From Magnolia sinica (taxonomy: Eukaryota; Streptophyta; Magnoliopsida; Magnoliales; Magnoliaceae): 64,000 bases of DNA. Below are positions 1 through 11,329 of the stretch, piece after piece. The notes below the pieces were generated by a model. It was not told the origin of the DNA, made no database searches, and saw nothing but the letters and a program-made list of their open reading frames with translations. Position numbers and translations under genes: made by a program. Positions within the stretch are counted from its first letter, which is position 1; every line of letters begins with the position of its first letter. Location of the stretch: contig NC_080591.1 in the NCBI RefSeq assembly GCF_029962835.1, positions 41,919,501-41,983,500 of the forward strand, written 5' to 3'.

Positions 1-214
1 TACAACAATTTATACATTTTATATAATTATCACTGTCTTTCGCTTGCGAAATTTAACTGTCACTGAAGTATGATATGCTGTTTGGTATAATCCCACTCAT
101 GTTTAAGGCACTAATACAGACAACATTTAATCATCATTTTCTATGTTGCATAAGTGATGTGTTGGAACTCTAAAGTTGAGCTCCTGTTCGACCCCCGAAT
201 TTCAGGGCGTTACA
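1..214 (+). mobile_element. 3' end of a gypsy-type LTR (fragment)
   Basis: The segment ends in GGGCGTTACA at 205-214, directly before the satellite. This is the usual terminal form of long chromovirus (Tekay/Del-like) LTRs, which start TGTAA and end TTACA. No coding sequence is visible. The rest of the element lies outside the window, so this could be a chance match. Confidence 0.4.
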
Positions 215-2590
215 CGAAATGACCGTGAATCTAAACAGAATCGCTGGAAATGATTATGAAATGCATGGAAACGACCGTGATGTGAAGCGAAATGACCGTG
301 AAATGCATGAAAATGGTCGTGAAGTGAAGGGAATTGACCGTGAAGTGCATGGAAATGACTGTGAATCTAAACGAAATCGCTGGAAATGACCGTGAAATGC
401 ATGAAAATGATCATGAAGTGAAGCGAATTGACCGTGAAATGCGTGGAAATGATTGACTTCACGGTCAAATCCCTTCACTTCACGGTCATTTCCATGCATT
501 TCACAGTCAATTTTCTTGACTTCACAGTCATTTCCATGCACTTTACGGTCAATTCCCTTCACTTCACGGCCATTTCCATGCATTTCACGGTCAATTCGCT
601 TCACATCACAGTCATTTCCATGCATTCCATGGTCATTTTCAGTGATTCCATTTAGATTCACGGTCATTTTGATGCACTTCACAATCAATTCCCTTCACTT
701 CACGGTCATTTCCACGCATTTCGCGGTCAATTCGCTTCACTTCACGGTGATTTCCATGCATTTCACGGTCATTTCCAGTGATTCCGTTAAGATTCACGGT
801 CATTTCCATGCACTTCACGGTCATTTCCCTACACTTCACGGTCATTTCATGCATTTCACGGTCAATTCGCTTCACTTCACGGTCATTTTCATGCATTTCA
901 CGATCATTTCCGACGATTCCGTTTAGATTTACGGTCATTTCCATGCACTTCACGGTCAATTCCCTTCACTTCACGACCATTTCCATGCATTTCATGGTCA
1001 TTTCGCTTCACATCACGATCGTTTCCATGCATTTCACGGTCATTTCTAGTGATTCCGTTTAAATTCATCATCATTTCGATGCACTTCATGGTCAATTCTC
1101 TTCACTTCACGGTCATTTCCACGCATTTCACGGTCAATTCGTTTCACTTCACGGTCATTTCCATGCATTTCACGGTCATTTCCAGTAATTCTGTTTAGAT
1201 TCACGGTCATTTCGATGCACGTCACGGTCAATTCCTTGCACTTCATGATCATTTCCACGCATTTCACGATCAATTCGCTTCACTTCACGGTCATTTCCAT
1301 GCATTTCACAGTCAATTCCCTTCACTTCACGGTCATTTCCATGCATTTCACGGTCAATTCGCTTCACTACATGGTCATTTCCATGCATTTCACGGTCAAT
1401 TCCGATGATTTTGTTTAGATTCACGGTCATTTCCATGCATTTCACGTTCAATTCGCTTCACTTCACAGTCATTTCCATGCATTTCATGGTCATTCCCGGC
1501 GATTCCCTGTTGATTCACGGTCATTTCCATGCATTTCACTATCAATTCCCTTCACTTCACGGTCATTTCCACGCATTTCGCAGTCAATTTGCTTCACTTC
1601 ATGGTTATTTCCATGCATTTCATAGGCATTCCCGGCGATTCCGTATTGATTCACGGTCATTTCCATGCATTTCACGGTCAATTCCCTTCACTTCACGGTC
1701 ATTTCCTTGCATTTCACGGTCAATTCGCTTCACTTCACGGTCATTTCCATGCATTTCACGGTCATTCCCGGCGATTTTGTGTTGATTCATGGTCATTTCC
1801 ACACGGGGAATGACCGTGAAATGTATGGAAATGACCGTGAAGTGAAGGAAATTGACCGTGAAATGTGTGGAAATGACCGTGAATCAACACGGAATCACCG
1901 GGAATGACTGTGAAATGCATGGAAATGACCGTGAAGTGAAGCGAATTGACCGTGAAATGCATGGAAATGACCGTGAAGTGAAGGGAATTGACCGTGAAAT
2001 GCATTGAAATGACCGTGAATCAACACGGAATCGCCGCGAATGACCATGAAATGCATGGAAATGACCGTGAAGTGAAGCGAAGCAATTTGACTGTGAAATT
2101 CGTGGAAATGACCGTGATGTGAAGGGAATTGACCGTGAAATGCATGGAAATGACTGTGAATCAAAACGGAATTGTCGGGATTGACTATGAAATGCATGGA
2201 AATGACCGTGAAGTGAAGTGAATTGATCGTGAAATGCATGGAAATGACCGTGAAGTGAAGGGAATTGACCGTGAAATGCATGAAAGTGACCGTGAATCAA
2301 AATAGAATTGTCGGGATTGACTATAAAATGCATGGAAATGACCGTGAAGTGAAGTGAATTGACCGTGAAATGCATGGAAATGATCGTGAATCAAAACGGA
2401 ATCATCGGGATTGACCGTGAAATGCATGGAAATGACTATGAAATGCATAAAAATGACCGTGAAGTGAAGGGAATTGACCGTGAAATGCGTGGAAATGACC
2501 GTGAATCAAAACGGAATAGCCGGAATTGACCGTGAAATGCATGGAATTGATCACGAATTAAATGAAATGAATGAAATTGACCGCTAAGTG
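215..2590. repeat. Satellite with 21-bp subunits and ~136-bp higher-order unit
   Basis: Nearly every subunit carries the core TTCACGGTCA (or its complement TGACCGTGAA). Five 21-bp subunits plus one 31-bp subunit make a 136-bp higher-order unit (5 x 21 + 31). The 31-bp subunit recurs near 649, 777, 913, 1051, 1186, 1403, 1499, 1634 and 1770, mostly 128-138 bp apart, with 96 and 217 bp where units were lost or gained. Orientation is minus over about 215-450, plus over about 451-1803 and minus over about 1804-2590. The open frames on both strands, with repeating HFTVIS-type peptides, follow from the 21-bp period and are not taken as genes. Confidence 0.9.
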
Positions 2591-2862
2591 AATGAAATGG
2601 ATTTTCAACCATCGACCTGATGGAATCTTGAAAAATAAGTAGGTTTGTTGGTTAAAGTAGCTTCTCCTACCCCAAAATCATATAGGGTATATCAAATAAC
2701 TAATTTTAGTTTAGAAGATATTCTTGTTAAGTGGATAAAGAAAGAGAGAATTTTTTTTATATGCTTATATATACATATTTATATAAATATATGTTAGAGA
2801 AAATTGTTGGTAGAAGAAAGTTCTTCATGTAAAATAAAAAATAAAAAAATGCCCATACAGTT

Positions 2863-3071
2863 GTAATAGTAGTCCGTTTATGGGTACGATTATAATCCGT
2901 AGTCATAGAGGCCGCCAGATGGGTGTGGCCTCGCCAGATTGACGTGGCCCCGTCGAACAGGCTAGCAACTGGAGCAGGGGCCGCTAGTTCGGCGAGCCCA
3001 CCCCGAATAGACTTCTATGACTACGGTTAGGGTATCTATGGCTACGGTTATAATTCGTAGCTATAGGCAAA
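2863..3071. repeat. Small inverted-repeat fragment with CACTA subterminal motifs
   Basis: Both edges carry the 'ctacggttataatccgtag' style of dyad that fills the subterminal regions of the CACTA elements at 19632 and 54053. The two edges are in opposite orientation, around a GC-rich centre at about 2908-3005. No CACTA terminus or TSD was found. It could be an internally deleted CACTA derivative or a MITE. Confidence 0.4.
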
Positions 3072-3099
3072 TGAATTTACCATTCTGCTTTGAACGTCA

Positions 3100-3375
3100 A
3101 CCGTTGAAACCCTTTCAGGGGTATGAAAGTTTTGAATCATTATGAAATTTGTTTTTCCTTTTCATCCCGGTCTTTGTGACCATATGAATAGATTAGATGG
3201 AAAATAAATGTTATGGTGGGCCCTACAAAAGTTTCAAGGTGAAAATCAATTTTCTGCTGCTCTCTGTAGTGTGGTCCAGTTGATCTTTGGATATGAGTTT
3301 TTTATTTTTATTTTTTTCTGATAATGCTTCGAAATGATCTCAAAATATGGATGCGTTGTGGATGTAACAAATACA
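3100..3375. repeat. Dispersed repeat, copy 1
   Basis: This segment matches 26140-26385 over most of its length (shared phrases 'ggtctttgtgacc', 'gatggaaaataaatg', 'gtgggccct', 'aatgatct'). The second copy lies inside the outermost solo LTR, so this may be a fragment of the same LTR family. Non-coding. Confidence 0.6.
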
Positions 3376-5224
3376 TAACTGTGAGGCTATGTAACTTTGA
3401 TTTCTTTTGAACCGTTCATACAACTCGGAGTTCGAGGAGCGTCTGTGCTCGTCTTCGAGCTCCAGCCGATCCGCTTGAAGGAAAAAGCAGGGGCATTTTT
3501 GACCTTTGGCAAGTCGCTCGTACGGCTGGGGCTTATTCTGGTAAGGTAAAATGAGGTGGGCTTCGTCGGGTAAATGGGTCGTACAGTTATAAATTTCTCA
3601 AATAAAATTCATGATTAGAAAAGCACGGAAAGATTTGGAAGTATACATTATTAGGATAAGCCGGCACCTTGGCCGTTGGATCGTTGTTCTTTTAAGTGAT
3701 CCAAACCATTTAGATGAGCCAAATGACCAACCATATTGAAAGAAAAAGAGTCTAGCGATCCAAAGGTTGACATACTCCTATACAAAATATTTATTTTCTA
3801 GCCATCACTCATCCAAGATGAGACCCATCGTATAAACGGATTGGATCATTGGAAGGACCCCAGACACAGACTCTAAAGTCCCAATATATCCAATCCTGGA
3901 GCCATAGTACATTATGCCTTCCAGCAACCTAGACATATGCCTACTTCAAAGAAATACCCTAGTGCTCTCGCTTCTGGTTGTATCGGGACACTTGTACACT
4001 CCAGTACACTGGTTGGAACTGTTGATTAGATCCAACCAACATTTCATGTGCTACCATGAAAACTTCTCATCAATTTCACTAGTACCAAGTACTAACCATT
4101 CGATCAAAGGCCTTTAACATGGACCGTCAAGATTGTTTACCCAGAAATAGATCCAACCCATAAATGGATCCATCTATTTGTTTGGGTCCATCATGGATTG
4201 CCTGTGATTCAAAAGAATCTATTTTGTTAGGCAATCATTACCATCTCATTTATGGCTATGAAAAGAAATAGCCGGAGAAAATGAGGGCACATACCAATGA
4301 TGGATTGGATTATCTTATCAATACTATTTTTGTTTATATTCGGTGAAATAGACAGTTCAGATCTATTGATGAGACTGTCGAAGTCAACGGATGGAACCAG
4401 AGGCACTGCATCTTACGGTGCTATGAGCACTTCTCTATTTATTATTTTATTACCAAAAGTTGAGGCAAGGGACGAGCATATCCAGAAGTATCTTAGATTT
4501 TTTCTTTCCCGCCAATGAATAGATGGCCAGTACATATACAACCTAATTTGTAAATTGGATAATTCTTGTTTGGATATATAAAATTTGACGATGAAGAATC
4601 CATGGGATTCCTTGTAAAAATAAAAATAAACTTATGTTTGAGGGCCATTTATCCAATTTACATTTTACAGCATTCTTGGTCCAAGGTTGTTTTTGGACTA
4701 ATCAATATTTGGAAGCTACTATTAAAATGCACGTTCATCACGCTAAGAAGGCAAATCAAGTAAGTGATTGTTTTTTTAGCAAACACTTCCAGCAAACACT
4801 TCCACAGTTGTTTGCTATAAATTCCGTTCTTGGTACGTGGGTGTGATATGATATTGCTGGTTATATTCAAGCTTATTAGTGCTCGATCCAAACCGAACAT
4901 ATATGACATCAAGTGTTGAGATAGACAAAAACTATGACTGGCTATCTATGACTGAGAATTTATGCAGTTCAGCTATCTATTTACCCACATGTAAATAAAG
5001 CTAGATAATTTGAGAAAATGAAGTTTGCCCTTTTAGCAAGTTCTTTTTCCCTTTTAGCCAAAGTGACTTTTTTCTCACTGTGATAGATAATCTAGTTCAT
5101 GCCATGTGAGAGTAAAAGAACTCAATTATATTAACTGAAATAAAATAAAAACTTATAAAAGTATTCATCAGTGATCTAGCGTTTATGGCGTTGAAGGCAA
5201 GGTTCTATATTTAAGTTATTCTTA

Positions 5225-5440
5225 GCCAGCAACTTGAGCGTAGATAAAATGAATTACACTACTGAGAAGAAAAAGAAAAAACATCCTTGTGATTCGATGC
5301 TCGATGTAGATGGAAGGAAATTACACTACTCCTAATCTAGGTCGGTCCAGTGTATCAGCATAGACGAACAAGATTACACTACTCATATACTAAAGTTGGT
5401 CTAGCGTAGTAGCATAAAAAGATTGAATTACACTACTCCT
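5225..5440. repeat. Degenerate ~55-66 bp tandem repeat
   Basis: The phrase ATTACACTACT occurs at about 5251, 5319, 5373 and 5428, and later units also share a 'ggtc.ag.gta' block. Four diverged units are visible. Function unknown. Confidence 0.5.
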
Positions 5441-5591
5441 GTGATAGAAGAATAAGATAGGCAACGTTATGATGTAGAGTTGATTTGTGCTAGGTTGGCA
5501 AGGGCTCGGAGCTCTTCAATCTTTCTTCTATTTATAGAATTTTAAGGTGATAGCAAGAGAAAGATCATCGCAACTACTCTCGTCTGTTAAT

Positions 5592-6192
5592 AGGGGTGTA
5601 CATTGAGTCGAACCGAGTGGAGCTGGCCTCAGCTCGACTCGGCTCGGCCACTAGCTGACCTCAGCTCGAACTCGGCTCGGCTCGGTCCTCAAGCCTGACT
5701 GGTCAGCACGGCTCGGTTTGGTAAGCAGCTCGGGCCAAGTTCGAGCCAAGATCGAGCCGAGTTCATCATTGAGGCATTTTCACAAACACCTGGACTGCAC
5801 CTTCAAAATCTCATTGTATTTGAGATAACAGCAATAGTTTTACAGGTATTTTATCAAACACCTTCTAAGCAACATAAAAATTAAGAAAAAAAAGTGTTGG
5901 TTTCATATACATACCTTCCTTGCCACCGATCACACTTCTTTGAGTCATTTCATCAAACACTTGGTGAGCAACATCAATATCAAAGTAATCGAGTCATCGA
6001 ACTAGTTCGATCTGAGTTCGATTCAAGCTGGGTTCGATCCGAGTCGAGCTGGGGCCAGCTTGAACTTAGTTCAAACTCATTTTCAAGCTCAAAAAATTAG
6101 CTCGACTCAGCTCAAACTCAGCTTCGAATCGAGCTTTTTCGAGTCAGGTTGAGCGAGCTAACCGAGCTAGCTCGGTTCGTGTACACCCCTAT
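5592..6192. mobile_element. hAT-type MITE (non-autonomous), 601 bp
   Basis: The ends are inverted repeats: AGGGGTGTACA on the left, and TGTACACCCCT on the right followed by AT. Flanking 8-bp target duplications are CTGTTAAT (5584-5591) and CTATTAAT (6193-6200), with one mismatch. An 8-bp duplication and a YAGGGGTG-like terminus are hallmarks of hAT elements. The interior is built from degenerate 'gctcggctcgag' motifs and encodes nothing. Confidence 0.7.
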
Positions 6193-6374
6193 CTATTAAT
6201 GTGGAATTAACCATCTGGACCTTAAGATAATTTTGGCTTATTAAGTCCAGAGAGCCCTATGAAGTGTTGAACATTAAAGACTCGAAGATCATCGACGTTC
6301 AAGGCATTGAAGAAACAGGAAAACAATGAACTGTCTTGGACTCTTTAAACCCTATGACTATATAAAACCCAAAA

Positions 6375-7441
6375 TTATACATCTCTAGCTAGATAGCCCA
6401 AACTCAACAGGAATAGCTATTCAGTTGTTAGCTATAGATGGTCTTGGGAAGAAATTAGGGCGAATTAGATCTCATGAAATAGTCAAGCTTATAGACTGAT
6501 TCGATCTCATTGAGCAGTCCTTGAGGGTTTTCGATGGCATTAAAGACCACTCAATGGCATCAAGTAGTCATCTCATATCTGTCCAGCAAGTTGTGATCAT
6601 TTTATCTGAGTTTCTCGATGGCATTGAAGGGTCCCCTCAATGGCATCAAAGACTACTCGATGGCATCGAGTAAAATAGTGCAAATTGTCTAACAACTTCC
6701 TTGCATAAATCTTGAGTTTCTCGATGTCATCCAATGCCAGCTCGATCCCATTGAACGGTGAGATTTTTGCCCAATTTTTACCATTGCAAGCTCCTCTATT
6801 TTGCCCAAAAGAGGTTTTTCTTGCAACTGGATGAGAAATAGATAGAGGCTTGAGAGAGAGTTGTTCACTTGTTAAATCCCCTATCTTAAGCACATTTATT
6901 GAGCATTCAAAGCTCGGATTGAAACGTGAACTCCAGTATTCATTAATGGCCCTAACCTTGATTTTTAATCGTAAATATTTTGTCTTTAAGGGCATTGAAT
7001 ACTAGTATTTGGGAACCCTAACTTGTACCCTAAAGATCCTTCATATGTGAGTTAGGTTCACCTGCCCCTCTCACATCCTTAGCACTTTATTGGCACATAC
7101 TTACGAGGAATGGTTCGTGGGAGCTGAAGAGGAGCTAATTCGAATTAAGATGAAGCATCCTTGGCTAAGCATTATCATAGGGCTCATCCAACTAGGTATG
7201 TCTTAGTATAGAGTCTATTTGTTTGACCCACTTCTTATGGATATTTGGGTTTAGAGTTTGAGACCCAAACTCGCATCTAAGACCTTGTTTTAGCCTCTGG
7301 CGGGAGAGTACATGGCCTGTTCTTATGTAGGACAAGTGTTGTGTCTCCTTGTGTAGGACCGTTGTGGAGTTTGTGATCCAAACTCTCTAGGATCTTATGT
7401 AGACCACCGATGAATGCAAAACGTGTAAACCTTATGTAGGT
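6375..7441 (+). mobile_element. LTR family A, copy 1 (partial)
   Basis: The segment aligns with 50341-51430. Anchors are GCCCAAAC at 6396 and 50377, CACATTTATTGAGCATTC at 6891 and 50910, and TTGTACCCTAAAGATCC at 7023 and 51041. A TATA-like 'ctatataaaaccc' lies at about 6357. Dyads of the type TCGATGGCATCGA cluster at 6525-6680. It is probably a copia-type LTR in plus orientation. It is cut at 7441 by the outermost solo LTR and resumes at 49777. Confidence 0.6.
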
Positions 7442-8795
7442 TGTAAGGCCCGTATCCTAGTCCATACCGTTCTGTAGACGCCCGCGATCCTTCCGATTAA
7501 ATTCCGGTGAGCTGTAATCTGCATTTGTGCGAGACCCTAAGTCGCATGCCGAAGATCTATGTTGACTCAACTCGAAACTTGTACACTAGCGATCGCGCCA
7601 TCGCCGCGATTACAATGCCGCGTCTCGTGCACCGATGCGATACCTAGTCTAGGAGTTGTGGGCCCACGTTTATTTTAAGAAAAATACTATGCGTTGCAAA
7701 TCCCAAGAGAATCTCTACAACCCATCACATCAATCAAGTACACATCCTATCACAGGTATAAGCAACCCATACCCTACCCATCTCTCTTCCATTCCCAAAG
7801 TCAACTTTCTCTCTCTCTCTCTCTCTCTCCACCCATCCTTTCCTTACACCCATCACCCATCACTCCATCACCTTTTCATCCCATCACTTCTCTCTCTCTC
7901 TCTCTCATTTCCTTTCTTCACTCCCAAGCAACCAAGAGACCAATTGTCCAAGCCTCCCAAGGAGAAGCTAGGTGTGGCCCACTTCCCTACCCTAAAAACT
8001 CTCATCTCCACCATCCAAACTTCATCATTCACCATTAAAGGTTGAGCATAGGAGCTAAGGAAGCTAAGGGACTAAGAAGAAGGCCAATCGGTGGGTGATC
8101 GTAGCGTAGGATCTTGATTTTTTTTTTATGTAAGGCCCACTTGTGATGGGATCCATTTGATGTTTGTGTTGTAACAAAGAGGGGCCCATAGAGGTGGGGT
8201 CCCTCCAATATGTCGATCTCTCTATCTCTCTTTCTCTCTCTCTCTTTTGTGATGGATTGTAGCCCACTTGATCTAAACCGTTCATCTGTTGGGCCCCTTC
8301 CTTCTGCCATGGATGAAGTAAAAATATAATCATCAGTTTGATCTAACCCACGGTGGCCCATCACGCGGGACCCACTTTGAAGGCATGCCCCATCTGGGGT
8401 TATCCATTTGCTGGATGTCCAGCGTCCCTGGACGAAGAGAAAACACATGTATCAGCTTAATCCAAAGTTGAGGTGGGCCACACATGTGGACCCACCTCGT
8501 CCACATGTTGTAGCTGGGCCGTCCATCTGCTGGACGGCCAATAGCACCTGGCTGCTGTTGACAGGCTCCGTGGGCCACTAAGATATACGTGTTTTATACT
8601 TATCGTCCACCTATTTGGACGTGGGCCCACCCCACACTTGTGACACGTGTGGGCAGGTGGGACCCACCTTAATGTACGTATTTTATCTACACACCATCCA
8701 TCTGGACGGTGCATGTGTAGCCCAGGTTTTGGGTACAGATTAGGGTTTCAGGTGCAGATTAAGGTCATGGTTCTCGGACTGTCTTAGCCTTCTCA

Positions 8796-8816
8796 AATAT
8801 ATATATATATATATAG

Positions 8817-8852
<36 letters not shown>
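8796..8852. repeat. (TA)n microsatellite, copia target site
   Basis: Alternating AT with one 'gaaa' interruption. It continues at 25971-25999 on the other side of the copia element. Confidence 0.9.
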
Positions 8853-8854
<2 letters not shown>

Positions 8855-9924
8855 AAAAGGCCTAGCTATATGTCCTAGAGGGGGGGGGGGGGGGGGTTAG
8901 TAGGACTATGCCAAATTAAAACGTTAACAGCGGAATTTAAATGAATAAAGGAAATATAGTACTTTAAACAAATCACAATATGGAAATGTAAAGCAACCTC
9001 AAATACTAGAATAGAGAGGATGATACCAATGTTGTTCTAAGGACAACCTTGCACCATAAAAACCAAGGGTTTATAGCAGGACAACCTTACTAGAACAATT
9101 TGAATATCAAAAACTCAAGCTAAAAGGAAATAAAGGAAATAATAAGAAATAAATTCTAAACTATTACAACATTCCCCACAATGCTTGAAATGTAAGTATT
9201 ACAACATTCATATCCATACATACATCCCACAAACTTGAATGATAAAAGATATAGAAATTAAACAAACATTCAAACCACAAGACATAAAGAATTATAGTGG
9301 TTCGCCTGTGGGTACACCAACTGTTAAACAACAGCCACATAGCTTGCTACTCCGCTCCTAATATCCTCACACAGGGGATATTAGTGTTCACAATGAAAAT
9401 AGGTTTTTCCAGGTTCACCTAAAACCTTCACAATTGTGTCTTTCACATGGGCTTACACAATTCCAAAACCACACACTCTGAGTTTTCTGGCTCTCCTCAG
9501 ATAACCAACACAATGAGATTTTTTTAGCTCAATCTCAAAAGAAACCAAAACATAAAAGATTTACACAAATGTAAAATACCTGGATTTCTCCTTTTGTAGT
9601 AGCCCGAAAGAACCAAATTGGAGTAGAAGTTCGAATATAGAAGTTCAATGTCCAATACTCACTTAAGAAATGATTCTACGTTCTAATTGATTTTAAATTA
9701 AATCAAGTTAGGGCTAGCTCTATTTGATTTTGATTCCAAGAAGTGGAATATCCCAATTCCTCTTTTAAATTAGATTGGAATGTAGAAATAAAATCAAATA
9801 AGAAAAACTAACAAAAAGAGAACATTAAATATGCATAATGTAGCTTAAAAAGAACACAAACTTATCTCTCAGAGTGATGCCTTGATTTTACGTTAATTGG
9901 ATATAAAATTCTGAAATTCGTGCT

Positions 9925-9934
9925 CTATTTATAG
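9925..9934 (-). promoter_or_regulatory. TATA box of copia LTR (element 1, 3' LTR)
   Basis: CTATAAATAG on the minus strand, at the same place in all four copia LTRs of the window. Confidence 0.6.
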
Positions 9935-9951
9935 TTGTAGAAATCACATCT

Positions 9952-10312
9952 TCGACTAGTCCTGTGGACACTACGACTGGTCGTAGGACGAACTGCATTT
10001 TAAAATTTTAAGCGTGATTGGATAAAATTATTCCACGACTGGTCGTAGGCTGTCCACGACCGATCTTGAACCCTCCATGATTGGTCGTGCGGAGCCTGAT
10101 TTAGTCGCTGGAGTTTGAGTCGTAGCTGCAGGACTGGTCGTGAACGAGTCGAGTACTGTTCACATGACCGGTCGAGAAGACTCCAGGACTGGTCGTAGCT
10201 TAACCAAAAAATTCTGAAAAATTGCAATGAGCTTAGGACTGGTCTTGGAATTTCTTGGACTGGTCGAGCCAGTTCTAGGACTAGTCGAACAGAGTCTAAG
10301 ACTAGTCTTAGA
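9952..10312. promoter_or_regulatory. Dyad array in U3 (element 1, 3' LTR)
   Basis: About twelve copies of a dyad with core CGACYRGTCG lie upstream of the TATA box in transcription direction. Examples are TACGACTGGTCGTA at 9970 and AAGACTAGTCTT at 10293. An inferred regulatory array; no binding protein is known to me. Confidence 0.55.
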
Positions 10313-10830
10313 ACAAACCAAACACTTATAAAATGATTCAATTTGAATTATGTATACAAAATGACCTACCCTAAGGTCAATCTAAGGTCATTTATGCCTT
10401 AAATGTGAAGTATGGACATTGAGTCTTCATTTCTTCAGATGATGGTTGACCTTTGAAGATTGTGAAGCTTGAGATCTCTACAAGATATAGCTTGAACTTG
10501 AGATCTTCTAAAGCTTGGATTTATCGTTCTTGAGTTGTACTTCATCTTGAGTTGAACATTATCTTGAGTCTTGAACAAGCACTCATCTTTTCGATGTAGC
10601 TTTAAAAAATTTGAACATTGAAGCTTACAGAAGTGGACAAAGTACTTGACCTTGCATTTCTTGAAGTAGATCACCGTTCTTAACGTGAAGCATTTTGATG
10701 TAGTGTCTTGAACGTATAATTTGATGCAGTGTCTTGAACATATAAATCAACATGCTACATCAGACACAGATTGTGTTTTTGGCACCACAGAATTTGACAA
10801 CCAAAGGAGCAATCAACCATAGCACTTGCA

Positions 10831-10850
10831 ATCTCCCTGTTTGTCAAATT
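10831..10850 (-). promoter_or_regulatory. Polypurine tract of copia element 1
   Basis: The minus strand reads ACAAACAGGGAGAT directly before the 3' LTR, as expected for the primer of plus-strand DNA synthesis. The same site follows the LTRs of the copies at 56173 and 58599. Confidence 0.6.
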
Positions 10851-11329
10851 TGTGACAAAACACACTCAATAATATAACCAGTATACACATAAAGAATCAG
10901 CATCAGTTATAAAAAGAAACCAGTTTCAGCCTAGTTAATGAATCATGCACCAGTTATCATCAACTAGCACATATGAATATGAACCGGTTACAATGCCTCC
11001 TTACTTACTCCCCCTGAGTAACACACATATAGCAACAAAAAAATGCTACTATTATCCACAATCCATCCATATCCATTTCCCATCCATATCCATTTCACCA
11101 TAAGCAAACATAATAAAATTCTCCCCCTTTTTGTCACAATATGACAAAGGAAGCAAATAAGAAATGGAAGATGAGAACAAACAAGAGTGTAATAAAGGAG
11201 AAGACTAGTCAAGATATGAAAGAAAAGCAAATTCCAAGTTCACACATCAATAACCAGCATAAACAAAAGTCAGTCTTACAAACTAAAGTACACACCAATA
11301 AAAGCAAAATAGTATTAGAGTTAATACAG

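Larger units (their letters stand above)
2591..5583. other. Mostly unassigned intergenic DNA
   Basis: No recognisable gene. Short open frames at 3914-4117, 4297-4518 and 4658-4912 match nothing I know and lack domain motifs. The stretch contains the repeat pieces listed separately at 2863-3071, 3100-3375 and 5225-5440. A minus-strand TATA-like CTATAAATAG lies near 5529-5538 and may belong to a decayed LTR. Confidence 0.5.
8853..10830 (-). repeat. Copia element 1, 3' LTR (1978 bp)
   Basis: It starts TGAAAAGGCC and ends TTGCA in plus-strand reading, and aligns along its length with 17814-19631 joined to 25844-25970. A G-run (8881-8896) follows CCTAGA near the start. On the minus strand the TATA box is at 9925-9934 and the dyad array lies upstream of it. 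Confidence 0.9.

Noticed and set aside
254..2448. Many overlapping open frames with repeating HFTVIS/GNDREVK peptides on both strands
   Set aside because: They follow from the 21-bp satellite subunit, which keeps frame and lacks stops; orientation and frame change with the repeat.
3914..4763. Three small plus-strand open frames, possibly host exons
   Set aside because: No recognisable domain, weak codon character, no clear splice context; may be unrecognised repeats.
6890..7440. Idea that 6375-7441 and 50341-51500 are the two LTRs of a single element around the nest
   Set aside because: The junction at 7441/49777 closes into continuous sequence with no gag-pol between the copies, and neither TSD nor PBS could be placed; they may simply be two family members.
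7656..8045. 129-codon frame with LSLSLSL runs
   Set aside because: CT microsatellites within the outermost solo LTR.
10000..10341. 113-codon minus-strand frame with repeated DQSW and RPV motifs
   Set aside because: It is a reading of the dyad array in the LTR and is not kept in the other LTR copies.
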